From the NCBI GenBank assembly GCA_000785145.2, contig JSZA02000049.1:1-40611 (forward strand): 40,611 bases of DNA, written 5' to 3'. How positions within the stretch are numbered: the stretch's first letter is position 1; the number at the start of each line of letters is the position of its first letter. The stretch is from Candidatus Thiomargarita nelsonii. GTDB lineage: Bacteria; Pseudomonadota; Gammaproteobacteria; Beggiatoales; Beggiatoaceae. Shown here one piece after another: positions 1 through 8,123 of this stretch. A program made the position numbers and the translations under genes. A model generated the notes under the pieces. The model ran no database searches. It was not told the DNA's origin and saw only the letters and a list, made by a program, of their open reading frames with translations.

Positions 1-294
1 ACGCTGTTGGGCGAATGGTTGCAAATATTTTGTTTCAATGGCGTCTGAAAAATCACGGGTTATTTTAGAATGGAGGATTTTTTGGATAAAGGCTAATTTT
101 TGCTCAGGGGCAGCGAGCCCGACAGTGATGGCGGTGATCGCATAACCGTAGCTATCCTGGTAGCCTTTGGTGATTTCGTCGGCTCTAAATGTAAAGTGCT
201 CTTTTAAGAGATTGATGGCTTTGCTGCTATCTTCTATGATGATGTCCGATAGGAGTGTGCTTATGCCCGTTTTTATTAGGGATGCTAGTGGCAT
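1..294 (-). CDS. Partial hypothetical protein (N-terminal 98 residues)
   Basis: An open minus-strand frame runs from ATG at 294 to the window edge without a stop, so only the N-terminus is present. It begins MPLASLIKTGISTLLSDI and continues as a helical, soluble-looking stretch (EDSSKAINLLKEHF, ITKGYQDSYGYAITAI). An AGGA lies about 10 nt upstream of the ATG. There is no signal peptide or membrane segment. I recall similar N-terminal segments heading larger multidomain proteins in Thiotrichales, but cannot name the family. It is divergent from the VKOR gene, with a palindromic repeat in between. Codon use and absence of stops over 294 nt make it a convincing gene; function unknown. Confidence 0.7.
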   Translation of the reverse strand, partial: MPLASLIKTGISTLLSDIIIEDSSKAINLLKEHFTFRADEITKGYQDSYGYAITAITVGLAAPEQKLAFIQKILHSKITRDFSDAIETKYLQPFAQQR

Positions 295-342
295 GGTTTG
301 GTTTGTTTTTTCCTTTGGGCGTTGTCTTACAACAGTAGTTGG

Positions 343-391
343 AGGAAACTCCATGAATTGCTCGTCCAAAATAAATTTTGGACTCCAACTA
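343..391. repeat. GGAGTCCAA-type palindromic repeat
   Basis: Inverted arms (AGTTGGAG / CTCCAACT) enclose a unit CGTCCAAAATAAATTTTGG followed by ACTCC. The same unit, with variant centres (AAGATTTATCTT, AAAATAAATTTT, AAGCTTTAGCTT), recurs near 1470-1530, 5070-5123, 11791-11910, 32910, 35130, 37700-37767 and 40540. It sits just upstream of the VKOR start, in the divergent promoter region. Confidence 0.7.
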
Positions 392-403
392 AAAAAAATC
401 AAT

Positions 404-1399
404 ATGTTACATAAAAATAAAACTAAGCGTATCCAATTAATTTTGCCAATACTCATTAGCCTGTTGCAAGGTATTTCTGTCAAGGCAGAAATACCGATTG
501 TACATGCGCTACTCTTTTATTCGCCAACTTGTCCCCATTGCCACAAAATCATCTCCGAGGACATTCCTCCGCTCGTCAAAAAATACGGACAACAACTACA
601 CATCGTTGTTATAAACGTCCGGCAAGCGGATGGAAATGCCCTCTATAAGGCCGCTATTAAGCAATTTAATATCCCTAAAGATCGTTTCGGTGTACCTACC
701 TTGATTGTTGGTGACCAAGTCTTGGTGGGCTCTGATGAAATTCCAACGCAGTTTCCTGAATTGATTGACAAATTTTTAGCACAAGGGGGAGTGGATTGGC
801 CACCGATACCGGGGCTGGAACAGCTTAAAGCGGTATCAGAAAGCAGTACGATGCAATCTTCGCTCAGCGAAAAACTGGCGCGTGATCCTATCGGTAACGG
901 GGCAGCCATCATCGTGCTTATCGGTATGTTGATAGTCGTGTTGCGTATTCTGATGCACTTGGGGCAAAATCTCAAGAACCCGCGCCCCATGCAACAAGAA
1001 TGGATTGTACCAATTTTGAGCTTGTTGGGCATCGCGGTGTCCAGTTATATGTTCTACATAGAAACGACAGGAAATGCTGCTATCTGTGGTCCCGTCGGTG
1101 ATTGCAACACGGTACAACAAAGTGAATATGCTTACTTATTCGGGATACTTCCCATTGGGGTGCTGGGCGTTATCGCTTATCTCGCTATTCTGTTAGCATG
1201 GAGTATTAGTCATTATGGCGCTGGAAAGTTAGCACGTTTGGCGAGTTTATCCCTGTTTATCTTGGCTCTATCTGGTACTTTGTTTTCCATTTATCTCACA
1301 TTCTTAGAACCTTTTGTCATCGGAGCCACCTGCGCTTGGTGCCTCGCTTCTGCGATTATTATGACTGTCCTATTGTGGCGGGCACGGGCGATAATTTAA
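404..1399 (+). CDS. Thioredoxin-VKOR fusion disulfide oxidoreductase
   Basis: Predicted 331-residue membrane thiol oxidase. Residues about 5-27 form a signal/anchor segment (IQLILPILISLLQGISVKA), followed by a thioredoxin-like domain with the redox motif CPHC (FYSPTCPHCHKII) and the cis-proline region (GVPTLIVG). The C-terminal half is a vitamin K epoxide reductase domain with four or five helices, the loop cysteine pair in AICGPVGDCNTVQ and the active-site CAWC near the C-terminus. In this family the VKOR domain oxidises cysteines with quinone as acceptor and the thioredoxin domain passes disulfides to exported proteins. I start at ATG 404 because upstream in-frame sequence is repeat and low-complexity; a longer start at 167 would overlap the divergent gene. 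Many bacterial fusions carry thioredoxin at the C-terminus; here it is N-terminal. Confidence 0.88.
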   Translation: MLHKNKTKRIQLILPILISLLQGISVKAEIPIVHALLFYSPTCPHCHKIISEDIPPLVKKYGQQLHIVVINVRQADGNALYKAAIKQFNIPKDRFGVPTLIVGDQVLVGSDEIPTQFPELIDKFLAQGGVDWPPIPGLEQLKAVSESSTMQSSLSEKLARDPIGNGAAIIVLIGMLIVVLRILMHLGQNLKNPRPMQQEWIVPILSLLGIAVSSYMFYIETTGNAAICGPVGDCNTVQQSEYAYLFGILPIGVLGVIAYLAILLAWSISHYGAGKLARLASLSLFILALSGTLFSIYLTFLEPFVIGATCAWCLASAIIMTVLLWRARAII

Positions 1400-1402
1400 G
1401 TT

Positions 1403-1602
1403 GCAGGACGCGGGAGCGTCCTGACAGGCATTCCCACGCAGAGCATCAATGCCACCTTCGTTAAGGTATTCAGGAGTCCAAACTTTAGTTTGGGAGAGCC
1501 GACGCCCAAGATAAATCTTGGACTCCTAATACCACGATTGCGGGCATTTATCCTTAACGAAGGTGGCATTTTTGCTCCGCGTGGGAACGAGAAACAGGGG
1601 CA
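1403..1602. repeat. Nested palindromic repeats (three families)
   Basis: Outer REP-like element (GCAGGACGCGGGAGCGTCC ... GCATTCCCACGCAGAGC ... GCTCCGCGTGGGAACGAG) is interrupted at 1447-1571 by a MITE with arms CAATGCCACCTTCGTTAAGG and CCTTAACGAAGGTGGCATT. That MITE in turn contains a GGAGTCCAA-type palindrome (about 1471-1530). I see no target duplication for this MITE copy. Confidence 0.75.
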
Positions 1603-1668
1603 ACCACTAGGGTGTTGCCCCTACAGAGAAATATTGTATTGTAGGGGCAATCCCTTGTGGTTGCCCTT
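1597..1668. repeat. GGGGCAACC / GGTTGCCC palindrome
   Basis: Inverted arms GGGGCAACCACTAGGGTG and the GTAGGGGCAATCC...GGTTGCCC unit. The unit GTAGGGGCAATCC plus its inverted partner is also the core of the CAATGCCA MITEs (5979-6055, 15580-15645, 16445-16530, 17640-17710, 19353-19425, 34783-34810). It could act as a terminator between the VKOR gene and convergent cobC. Confidence 0.7.
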
Positions 1669-1698
1669 TGCGAATTTATTTTTATGAACGTCTATATA

Positions 1699-2253
1699 TT
1701 AAATTAAACCAATAGAACAATACTCTTTTTGTCGGCTTAAATTGAGCCTATAAATCTCACCATAACCGACATGAAGTCTAAATACATTTTGCAACGGAAT
1801 CTCTAATATCCACGCCCAAAAAATACGGATGACTCCCGCATGAGTGACAATCGCCACTTTTTGATAAGGATTGGCTAACAACTCCTCAATAAATGCAACA
1901 ACCCGTTGATACATTTCCATAAAACTTTCACCGGATTCTACCCTAATATTTACAAAATCACTCATCCAACAATTCAATTGTTCTATATCATTCCAATTTT
2001 GTAATTCCCAAGCACCGAAATCCATTTCTAATAATCGCGCATCGGTTTGATAATCTTGAGTCGGAATTTGTTGAGCCAATTGCGTGCAGCGTGATAATGG
2101 ACTGCTGAAGACGGCATCATATTCTGAGTCTAATTGTTTAAGGATTAAATTCTTTTCAGTCAAAAATGATGATGCCAGTGGTACATCACTTTGTCCATAG
2201 CATAAGCCGGTTGCAATATCAGGCGTGGTATGACGAATTAAATGAATTTGCAT
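1699..2253 (-). CDS. cobC: Alpha-ribazole phosphatase, histidine phosphatase family
   Basis: 184 residues. The N-terminal MQIHLIRHTTPD carries the RH(T) catalytic motif of the histidine phosphatase (phosphoglycerate mutase-like) superfamily, FSSPLSRCTQLA the second arginine motif, and VTHAGVIR the second catalytic histidine. It removes the 5' phosphate from alpha-ribazole phosphate or adenosylcobalamin phosphate, the last step of nucleotide loop assembly. It is the last gene of a cobT-cobS-cobC operon: its start overlaps the end of cobS by 16 nt, implying translational coupling. Length is near the usual ~200. Assignment rests on motif plus operon context, since the superfamily is broad. Confidence 0.9.
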   Translation of the reverse strand: MQIHLIRHTTPDIATGLCYGQSDVPLASSFLTEKNLILKQLDSEYDAVFSSPLSRCTQLAQQIPTQDYQTDARLLEMDFGAWELQNWNDIEQLNCWMSDFVNIRVESGESFMEMYQRVVAFIEELLANPYQKVAIVTHAGVIRIFWAWILEIPLQNVFRLHVGYGEIYRLNLSRQKEYCSIGLI

Positions 2254-3017
2254 ATTGCCAATATTCCAAGATAAAACATTATTTCACTCACTTGTTGCGT
2301 TGCCCCTAAACAGTCGCCCGTATAACCCCCAATGCGTTTATTAAAATAATAGCCTAAATACAGTTTAGCAACATAAGCGATAGGAAAAGCCAATAATAAC
2401 AAATAATTGGGATAAAAAAGCGACGCTGCCAATAGCATAAAAAGGCTACTGTACAACATTTCTCCTAAACTTAATTGTTTCGCGGCAATGGGTTTGGATT
2501 TACTTTTATCAATATCTTGGACATATTCGTGACTTTGAATCATCAAAGAAGCCATAAATCGGCTAGCAATATGGGCATTGAGATAAGTCACTAATAAAAT
2601 AGGCAAAGAAAATAATCCAATTTCATACAGCGTTATCCATTTCAAACTCAATAAAACAATAATCCCCACTGTGCCATACGCACCAATACGGCTATCTTTC
2701 ATAATCGAGAGAATTTGTTCTTTTGTCCAACCACCACCAAAAGCATCACAACTATCCGTCAATCCGTCTTCATGAAATGCGCCGCTGGCATAAATAGTCG
2801 CTGCCATAGATAGTAAGATACTGACGGATAATGGTAATAAGCTATTAAATATAAATAGAGCCGCTACGCCAATCCCGCCAATTATCCCACCCATCAAGGG
2901 AAAATATTTAAGTGATTTATTGAGCGCCTCGTCACTATGTTCAATCCAATCTGGGCAAGGAATTCTCGTATAAAACCGCAATGCCGCCACAAAATGCTGA
3001 ATTTCCGTTTTTAGCAC
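2238..3017 (-). CDS. cobS: Adenosylcobinamide-GDP ribazoletransferase (cobalamin synthase)
   Basis: 259-residue integral membrane protein with several hydrophobic helices. The acidic motif HEDGLTDSCDAFGGGW (residues about 80-95) is the CobS signature that binds divalent metal. GTVGIIVLLSLK and the late GYTGDCLGATQQVSE are also typical. It joins adenosylcobinamide-GDP to alpha-ribazole (phosphate) in the membrane. The start ATG at 3017 overlaps the end of cobT by 7 nt, and its 3' end overlaps cobC by 16 nt. Length and motif order are normal, so it looks functional. Confidence 0.95.
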   Translation of the reverse strand: MLKTEIQHFVAALRFYTRIPCPDWIEHSDEALNKSLKYFPLMGGIIGGIGVAALFIFNSLLPLSVSILLSMAATIYASGAFHEDGLTDSCDAFGGGWTKEQILSIMKDSRIGAYGTVGIIVLLSLKWITLYEIGLFSLPILLVTYLNAHIASRFMASLMIQSHEYVQDIDKSKSKPIAAKQLSLGEMLYSSLFMLLAASLFYPNYLLLLAFPIAYVAKLYLGYYFNKRIGGYTGDCLGATQQVSEIMFYLGILAICKFI

Positions 3018-4000
3018 TTGCTCACACCCGCACTATCAAAGTTCGCCATCTTATTAAGAAATGTGATGGCGGACTTAATTATCGGATACGCTACCGCACA
3101 ACCACTGCCTTCACCTAAACGCATGCCTAATTGTAACAAAGGAGTCGCGTTTAAATATTCCAACAATAATTGATGCCCCCGTTCATCAGATAAATGACAA
3201 AAAATCGCATTTTCCTGAATACTTGGCTGAATCTGTTGAGCGACTAAAAAAGCGGCAGAAGCAATAAATCCATCAATCATCAATAGCATATTTTTCTGAT
3301 AGGCAGCTAACATCGCGCCACACATTTGTGCAATTTCAAATCCGCCAAAAGTCGCTAAAATGTCTTTGGCATCTGTCAAATTGGGATGATTATTTTGGGC
3401 TTGTGTGAGTCGAACTAATTTCTTTTGCAATTGATCATCATTCACGCCGGTACCTCTACCCACGCAGTTTGCCAAAGGAATTCCACATAATTGGCTCATG
3501 ATTAGGCTCGCAGATGAGGTATTACCAATGCCCATTTCCCCGAAACCGATAATATTACATCCGCGTTGAAAAACGGTTTCGACAATCTCTGCTGATTTTT
3601 CAAAACAAAGATTTAATTCAGCCACTGTCATTGCTTTTTCATGCAAATAATTTTTGGTGCCTTTGGCAATTTTGGCATCAATGAGTTGAGATTGTGACTG
3701 AAAATCGTAATTGACGCCAGCATCAATAATTTTAAGCGCGATATCATGTTGTTCACAAAAAACATTAATCGCAGCCCCTCCTTGTAAAAAGTTGAGTACC
3801 ATCTCTGCGGTGACAGCCGAAGGATAAGCACTCACTCCATCTATACCGTGTGAGCCCGCAAAAACTAAAATAGTCGGATTGGATAATTTTGGATTGAGCG
3901 TCTTTTGAATGTTGCCAATTTGCAACACTAATTTTTCTAATTCTCCTAGTGCTCCCAAAGGTTTTGTTTTGTTGTCAATTTTTTGTTGTAAAGTTCTCAT
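3011..4000 (-). CDS. cobT: Nicotinate-nucleotide--dimethylbenzimidazole phosphoribosyltransferase
   Basis: 329 residues from ATG 4000, chosen because AAGGAG lies directly upstream (4001-4010); a longer in-frame start at 4024 lacks such a site. Diagnostic stretches are GFGEMGIGNTSSAS, GRGTGVND and the C-terminal MRLGEGSGCA, which holds the catalytic glutamate of the family. It activates the lower-ligand base by transferring phosphoribose from nicotinate mononucleotide, giving alpha-ribazole phosphate for CobS. First gene of the cobTSC operon. The upstream region 4020-4075 is AT-rich with TATAAT-like steps. I found no B12 riboswitch box upstream. Confidence 0.95.
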   Translation of the reverse strand: MRTLQQKIDNKTKPLGALGELEKLVLQIGNIQKTLNPKLSNPTILVFAGSHGIDGVSAYPSAVTAEMVLNFLQGGAAINVFCEQHDIALKIIDAGVNYDFQSQSQLIDAKIAKGTKNYLHEKAMTVAELNLCFEKSAEIVETVFQRGCNIIGFGEMGIGNTSSASLIMSQLCGIPLANCVGRGTGVNDDQLQKKLVRLTQAQNNHPNLTDAKDILATFGGFEIAQMCGAMLAAYQKNMLLMIDGFIASAAFLVAQQIQPSIQENAIFCHLSDERGHQLLLEYLNATPLLQLGMRLGEGSGCAVAYPIIKSAITFLNKMANFDSAGVSKC

Positions 4001-4162
4001 AATTCTCCTTTTAAAAGTTTGCAATAATCACGCGAGCAGGCAAAATTATATTATATATTATAAAACAAATATAAAATGGTTTGAAGTTTTTTTTGACATG
4101 GGAATACTAGGTATAAATGATGCTAAAACAGAGAGTTGCCCAATTAAAAGTCCCTGAAAATT

Positions 4163-4906
4163 TTGCGATTTGAAAGGAAGGTAAAAGATTGTGGTTTATC
4201 CAAAACCGCAACCATTGAAAAAATAGACAGCTTTGATATAGCGGTTGATGTTGAGGGTAGCAAAAAAGGTTCTGCCCCTAAATCTGTCGTCGATTATGCC
4301 ATAAGCAAACGCGAATCCCGAAAAATATTTATTCCACCTGACCAAAGAATTGATAAGCTCATTGAAACATTTTTGGGTGAAGATTATGAAAAATTGAAAT
4401 CGTACCCTCAAATATTCCAATTGATAAAGGAAAAAGGGGGCGATGAACAGAAAGCAATCCAATACGCTAACAAGCTGGAAGAATACCATCGTGAACATTC
4501 ACCGGATAAACCCGTTTACTTGTCGAATCCTTCTACAGAAGTCTCTCAGCTCATTATCAAACTAAATGAGTTAGCTGAATTAAGGAAACCGATCAATCCA
4601 AGCCAGATGGGTGACATAAGTCAAACGGATTTAAAAAACGCAGATTATCCCTTCAAAGATGATGAGTTGACCAATACTTTACTTCAACTTATTAACGAAC
4701 AATATTCTCAAGAAACTAAGGCACGAAAAGTGGCTGTTTCGGGAATGGAGCTACGCGGATTTCCCGCTCCTCTGGTCAGCGAAGCTAAACCTTCGACTAA
4801 TGGCATTGAAGCGTCGGGTGCGTCCTACGCACCATCTTCATACAGACACAAAGGTGCGTGGGACGCACCCTACGCTTCAATGCCATTAAGTTTAGCTTTT
4901 TTGTAG
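4163..4906 (+). CDS. Hypothetical protein with repeat-derived C-terminus
   Basis: A 247-residue frame with TTG as first possible start (4163). Residues 1-210 look genuine: acidic and lysine-rich, with FIPPDQRIDKLIETFLGEDYEKL and LEEYHREHSPDKPVYLSN. I do not recognise the family. From about residue 213 the frame runs into the GTGCGTCCTACGCACC palindrome (4800-4892), so the last ~34 residues are translated repeat. Upstream, a second frame starting ATG ATG at 4117 (MMLKQRVAQLKVPENFAI, then TGA) ends close to the TTG and reads like a protein N-terminus. The gene may therefore be frameshifted near 4165 as well as truncated at the 3' end. Possibly a relic. Confidence 0.45.
   Translation: MRFERKVKDCGLSKTATIEKIDSFDIAVDVEGSKKGSAPKSVVDYAISKRESRKIFIPPDQRIDKLIETFLGEDYEKLKSYPQIFQLIKEKGGDEQKAIQYANKLEEYHREHSPDKPVYLSNPSTEVSQLIIKLNELAELRKPINPSQMGDISQTDLKNADYPFKDDELTNTLLQLINEQYSQETKARKVAVSGMELRGFPAPLVSEAKPSTNGIEASGASYAPSSYRHKGAWDAPYASMPLSLAFL
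4800..4893. repeat. TGGCATTGAAGCG / GTGCGTCCTACGCAC palindromic element
   Basis: Outer arms TGGCATTGAAGCG and CGCTTCAATGCCA bracket inner arms GGGTGCGTCCTACGCACC and GGTGCGTGGGACGCACCC. This combines the end sequence of the CAATGCCA MITE with the GTAGGGTGCGT palindrome. It supplies the C-terminus of the upstream reading frame. Confidence 0.75.
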
Positions 4907-5017
4907 GGTGGGTAGAGCTTCGCTGCACCCACCAAATAGTTGAAATTTATAACAATGGTGGGTTGGGCGTCCCATAACGATGTTGCGCGGCGCCCAACCC
5001 ACCCTACAATTGTCGAA
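4905..5017. repeat. TTGTAGGGTGGGTAGAGC palindromic element
   Basis: Arms TTGTAGGGTGGGTAGAGC and CAACCCACCCTACAA flank a central part with ACCCACCAA...TTGAAATTTATAACAATGGTGGGTTGGGCGTCC. A second copy with the same core, including TTGAAATTTATAACAATGG, lies at 31261-31371. Looks like a MITE; no clear target duplication seen. Confidence 0.75.
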
Positions 5018-5069
5018 AATGGACTTATGTATAAGAGAGTGAGCTTCGCTAAGGGAACGAGAAAAAAAA

Positions 5070-5123
5070 GCTTTAGCTTTGGACTAATCCGTAGTCCAAA
5101 GCTAAAGCTTTGGACTCCAAGTG
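5070..5123. repeat. AGCTTTAGCTTTGGACT palindrome
   Basis: Arms AAAGCTTTAGCTTTGGACT and AGTCCAAAGCTAAAGCTTT with a short loop, followed by GGACTCC. Related to the larger element at 11791-11910 and to the GGAGTCCAA family. Third of three different palindromes packed between 4800 and 5123. Confidence 0.75.
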
Positions 5124-5198
5124 TCTTTGATGTCAAGATCAAAAAACGTAGAACTAAGAGTAAAACGTATTTAATGGATTTAACCTGATGGTGTTTTG

Positions 5199-5582
5199 CT
5201 AAGTTTTCATAAGACTAATAATTTCCTTTAGATAAGCAATTTCTTTTTCCTGTTGTTGCAATAGCAGACGCGCTTTTTCTAATTCAGGTTCATTTTTTTC
5301 AGATGAAAAATCAATTGATTGATTTTTACAAAAATGGTTATTGTTATGATCATTATTATCACCAGCCCAATAAAAAACAATTCGTTCCCCAAAATTAAAT
5401 AACTCCAATAATTCTATCCCGAAAGTCTCAGCAATTTTTTCAAGCCGAGAAATTTGCACATCGGTTTCGCCCCGTTCAATATTCGCATATCCATTAACAG
5501 ACAGAGCTAATTTATCAGCCATCTCCTCTTGCGACCAACCTTTTGACTGCCGCATAAACCGAATTTTTTCATGCACTTTCAT
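5199..5582 (-). CDS. XRE-family transcriptional regulator with C-terminal coiled coil
   Basis: 127 residues. Residues 1-65 form a Cro/CI-type helix-turn-helix (MKVHEKIRFMRQSKGWSQEEMADKLALSVNGYANIERGETDVQISRLEKIAETFGI). Residues 68-98 are a linker rich in N and H (WAGDNNDHNNNHFCKNQ), and the tail (EPELEKARLLLQQQEKEIAYLKEIISLM) is a predicted coiled coil for oligomerisation. An excellent AGGAGG lies 7 nt before ATG 5582. It lies just downstream, on the same strand, of a broken AAA ATPase gene, so it may once have regulated that cassette; this is inference. Target unknown. Confidence 0.85.
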   Translation of the reverse strand: MKVHEKIRFMRQSKGWSQEEMADKLALSVNGYANIERGETDVQISRLEKIAETFGIELLELFNFGERIVFYWAGDNNDHNNNHFCKNQSIDFSSEKNEPELEKARLLLQQQEKEIAYLKEIISLMKT

Positions 5583-5646
5583 AAATACACCTCCTCACTG
5601 AATAAAATGATCATAATGCACCCAACTATTTGGTTTTATTATCAAT

Positions 5647-6262
5647 TTATTCTTGTAAAGCTGTCATATTTCTCTTTTCCAAAAAAATTGGAGTCCAAGA
5701 TTTAACCACAGAAGAACCCATATAATGCGGTATTCGTTGAACTTTTATAGCTTTCCGAAAAGCAAAGTAAATTTGCCCCCCTTCTACTTTATAGTCACCG
5801 CCCACTATATCCCTTAATAGCTTTGCCAACGAGGGATGTTCTTTAATCAAAGGACTTTTGTTTTTGCTATGCATATCCAATTCTCGATGAAAAAGAGAAA
5901 CCCCGGTTCTTTCAGAAGTCATCATAAAAGGGGTCGCTAAATATTCACCCCGTTGTTAACGCAATGCCACCTTCGTTAAGGGGCAACCATAAAGGATTGC
6001 CCCTACAAAAACGGCATTGAAGGTAGGGGCAATCCCTTGTGGTTGCCCTTAACGAAGGTGGCATTGCGTTGTTAACGAGGTTTTCTATTTGAGCAGGCTC
6101 CAATTTGAATTTAATATTATCTTTCCAAGTTTCCAAAAAACCATAAATGGCATAACTCGCATAAGATTTACCCGTATTATTTTTGCCACAAATAAGGGTT
6201 AAGTCACCAAGTTCTATTTCAGCTTTATTTATAATGGCAAGTTTTTCAATTTGAAATTTCAT
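5647..6262 (-). pseudogene. AAA-family ATPase pseudogene, deleted and split by a MITE
   Basis: The N-terminal piece (6262 to about 6078) reads MKFQIEKLAIINKAEIELGDLTLICGKNNTGKSY, with a Walker A motif. A second piece (about 5948-5647, different frame) reads EYLATPFMMTSERTGVSLFHRELDMH ... GGDYKVEGGQIYFAF ... SSVVKSWTPI, matching the region that in such ATPases precedes the signature and Walker B. The Walker B, H-loop and C-terminus are absent. A 105-bp MITE with an 11-bp duplication sits between the pieces. Removing the MITE does not rejoin the frames, so an internal deletion preceded or followed the insertion. Clearly non-functional. Confidence 0.8.
5951..6077. mobile_element. CAATGCCA MITE with 11-bp target duplication
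   Basis: Element 5962-6066 (105 bp) has 20-bp perfect terminal inverted repeats CAATGCCACCTTCGTTAAGG and an inner GGGCAACC...GGTTGCCC palindrome. It is flanked by identical copies of CGTTGTTAACG at 5951-5961 and 6067-6077. The duplicated 11-mer is direct evidence of transposition. It carries no gene, so a transposase acting in trans is required. Confidence 0.92.
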
Positions 6263-6314
6263 TTGTTCTAAATTCCGCGTTAAGTTAAAATTCGATATTG
6301 AATCAATGCCATAC

Positions 6315-6827
6315 CTAAGTTCCTTTTAAAACTTGTGGCAAACCTGCAACAACGAAAAACACGCGATCCGCCAAGCTTGCCAACGCCTGATGCAAACGCC
6401 CACTCTCATCCACAAATTGCCGTGAGACGGCACCCAAGGGCACAATACCTTGCCCCACTTCATTGCTAACCAAAATTTGTCGTCCCGGCAATTGTGCAAT
6501 CTCTGCCAATAAAAGTTGCCTTTGTGTTTCCCAACAAACGGCTTCATCAAACAAGCAATTATTTAACCACAGCGTCAAACAATCAACCAATAAACAAGCT
6601 TGTGGATGTGCATAAGTTTGTAAGGTTTTGGCTAAATACAGGGGCGTTTCAACGGTTTTCCAGTGTGTCGGGCGATGTTGTTGGTGATGCGCGATACGGG
6701 CTGCCATTTCCGCGTCACCCGCCGTTGCGGTGGCGATATAAATGACTTCTAAACCGCTTTGCAGAGCCCGTTGTTCAGCGAAATGACTTTTGCCAGAACG
6801 CGCTCCGCCTAAGATAAGTTCAAACAT
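6315..6827 (-). CDS. cobU: Adenosylcobinamide kinase / adenosylcobinamide-phosphate guanylyltransferase
   Basis: 170 residues, the standard size. The Walker A motif GGARSGKSHFAE lies at the N-terminus. RIAHHQQHRPTHW holds the histidine that is guanylylated in the family. LLVDCLTLWLNN is the Walker B region, and SNEVGQGIVPLGAVSRQFVDESGRLHQ is the hallmark stretch. It phosphorylates adenosylcobinamide and then transfers GMP, making the substrate of CobS. It is on the same strand as cobTSC but separated from it by 2.3 kb of accessory DNA, probably a split of one ancestral locus. Confidence 0.95.
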   Translation of the reverse strand: MFELILGGARSGKSHFAEQRALQSGLEVIYIATATAGDAEMAARIAHHQQHRPTHWKTVETPLYLAKTLQTYAHPQACLLVDCLTLWLNNCLFDEAVCWETQRQLLLAEIAQLPGRQILVSNEVGQGIVPLGAVSRQFVDESGRLHQALASLADRVFFVVAGLPQVLKGT

Positions 6828-6844
6828 AAGTAATTAATTAAACC

Positions 6845-6877
6845 AGAAATGCCATTTTTTTAAAAAATGGCATTTCT
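6845..6877. repeat. Perfect 16-bp-stem hairpin
   Basis: AGAAATGCCATTTTTT and its exact complement are separated by a single T. It lies upstream of cobU (minus strand), not at a 3' end, so it is more likely a REP-type palindrome than a terminator. A similar design with TCCTATTTTTT arms is at 35481-35513. Confidence 0.6.
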
Positions 6878-7102
6878 AAATCACACTTTGCCCACCCTAC
6901 CAACAAATCTATTTAATTTATTGAAAAATCAGTCGAACTCACGTTAATAGTTCAATAACCTGAATAATAAAACATTTTTCTGTGTTTTCTAATTGATACC
7001 TATTTAACTCTACCCAAGCTGATTAAGTGGTACTGATATTTTTTATTTAAACAGTCAATGTCATTAATTAAATTAATGAGTTTGAAAATTTCTTATCGTG
7101 CA
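6878..7102. other. AT-rich spacer, nothing recognised
   Basis: No frame of useful length, no clear promoter and no RNA fold that I can support. It separates divergent cobU from the cbiB relic and the AAA relic. Confidence 0.4.
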
Positions 7103-7137
7103 GTTGCATTAATCCATCGTGCTTTGGTATTATGGTT
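7103..7137 (+). pseudogene. cbiB: 3' fragment of cbiB (35 bp)
   Basis: 35 bases identical to 12973-13007 inside the intact cbiB, near its 3' end; begins GTTGCATTAATCCATCGTGC. A third, diverged copy is at 15932-15966. It directly precedes the AAA relic and marks a junction between former cobalamin DNA and cargo. Confidence 0.85.
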
Positions 7138-7179
7138 CCTACAAACCACAACGAATTGAGAACTAAACAAATAAACGGT

Positions 7180-8123
7180 ATGCTAAAACGAATTTACATC
7201 AACAATTTTAGATGTTTGGTCAATTTTGAATTGACGCTTGGCACGATGAATTTATTTCTAGGGGCTAATGGTACCGGAAAAACGACTGTTTTTGAAGTAC
7301 TCCTAAAACTTCAACAACTTATTGTTGAAGATAATAAAATCAACACGCTTTTTAAAGCCTCTGCTCTGACTTAACCAGATGGCAACACTCATCACAAATA
7401 AACTTTGAACTTGAAATTGCGGGCAATAATGGCCTCTATAAATATTCATTGGTGATTCAACACGAAAAAGCTCAAGCACGAATACAGCATGAGTGTTTAC
7501 GCTTTGATGATAAACCATTGTTTGAATTCAATATTCAAGCCGATGCTGGCACAGTACAACTCTACCATGATGATCATAGCTGCGGTCCAGAGCTTATTGT
7601 CCATATTAACCCAGCAACAATGGACTCAGAAAGTCGTCAGGAAGAAAGCCGCCCACTGTGGGATATGTCAAACTTTGCCGCTTGGTTTCGGTATTTATCC
7701 CAAGATCAAGCGACTATTTTTTATTTTACCCGTGAATGACGTGATATTTTACAGGGTTTTCAAGCCTTTAAGATAATTCCAGCCGGTGAAGCCAAAATTC
7801 TATCAGTAGGACTATTAAATCCCTCAGTGAGTCAAGACGTTATTTACTATAAATTTGATGAACTTTCTGATGGACAACGCATTCTAATTGTATTATACAC
7901 CTTAATACATTATAGTCGGGCTAATGAAAACTATATTTTATGCCTTGACGAACCAGAAAACTTTTTAGCATTGCCAGAAATTCAATATTTAGCGAGTCAC
8001 GCCGGTTATTGGTTTAGTCGTCAAGATAACGGAGCAGTGCGTACTCAACGTGTGATTGAAGAAGGTGAGAGTGGATTATCAATTGCTGAGCTGGTATCAC
8101 GGGGCTGGATTTATGATGAGTAG
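7180..8123 (+). pseudogene. AAA ATPase pseudogene (frameshift, stop, deletion)
   Basis: Start at ATG 7180: MLKRIYINNFRCLVNFELTLGTMNLFLGANGTGKTTVFEVL, a Walker A ATPase of the SMC/ABC-like AAA group. The frame breaks near 7370 (shift between KASALT and the next frame's DLTRWQHSSQINFELE). An in-frame TGA follows at 7737 after TIFYFTRE, then the sequence resumes (RDILQGFQAF ... FDELSDGQRILIVLYTL ... ILCLDEPENFLALPEIQ), giving signature and Walker B. After PEIQ about 35 residues including the H-loop are missing before AGYWF. Its stop overlaps the start of the next gene, as in two-gene ATPase/TOPRIM-like cassettes. Dead gene. Confidence 0.8.

Noticed and set aside
1490..1687. 65-codon frame between VKOR and cobC
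   Set aside because: Lies entirely in palindromic repeats; the translation is repeat-encoded (GNPLWLPFAN).
4093..4118. TTGACA and TATAAA as a promoter for the gene at 4163
   Set aside because: The spacing is about 13 bp, too short for a sigma-70 promoter.
4001..4162. Cobalamin riboswitch upstream of cobT
   Set aside because: No GCCACTG-type B12 box in this region or before btuR, cbiB or cobD; the spacer is short and AT-rich.
4870..5188. Two 80-90-codon frames on opposite strands
   Set aside because: Both are translations of three adjacent palindromic elements.
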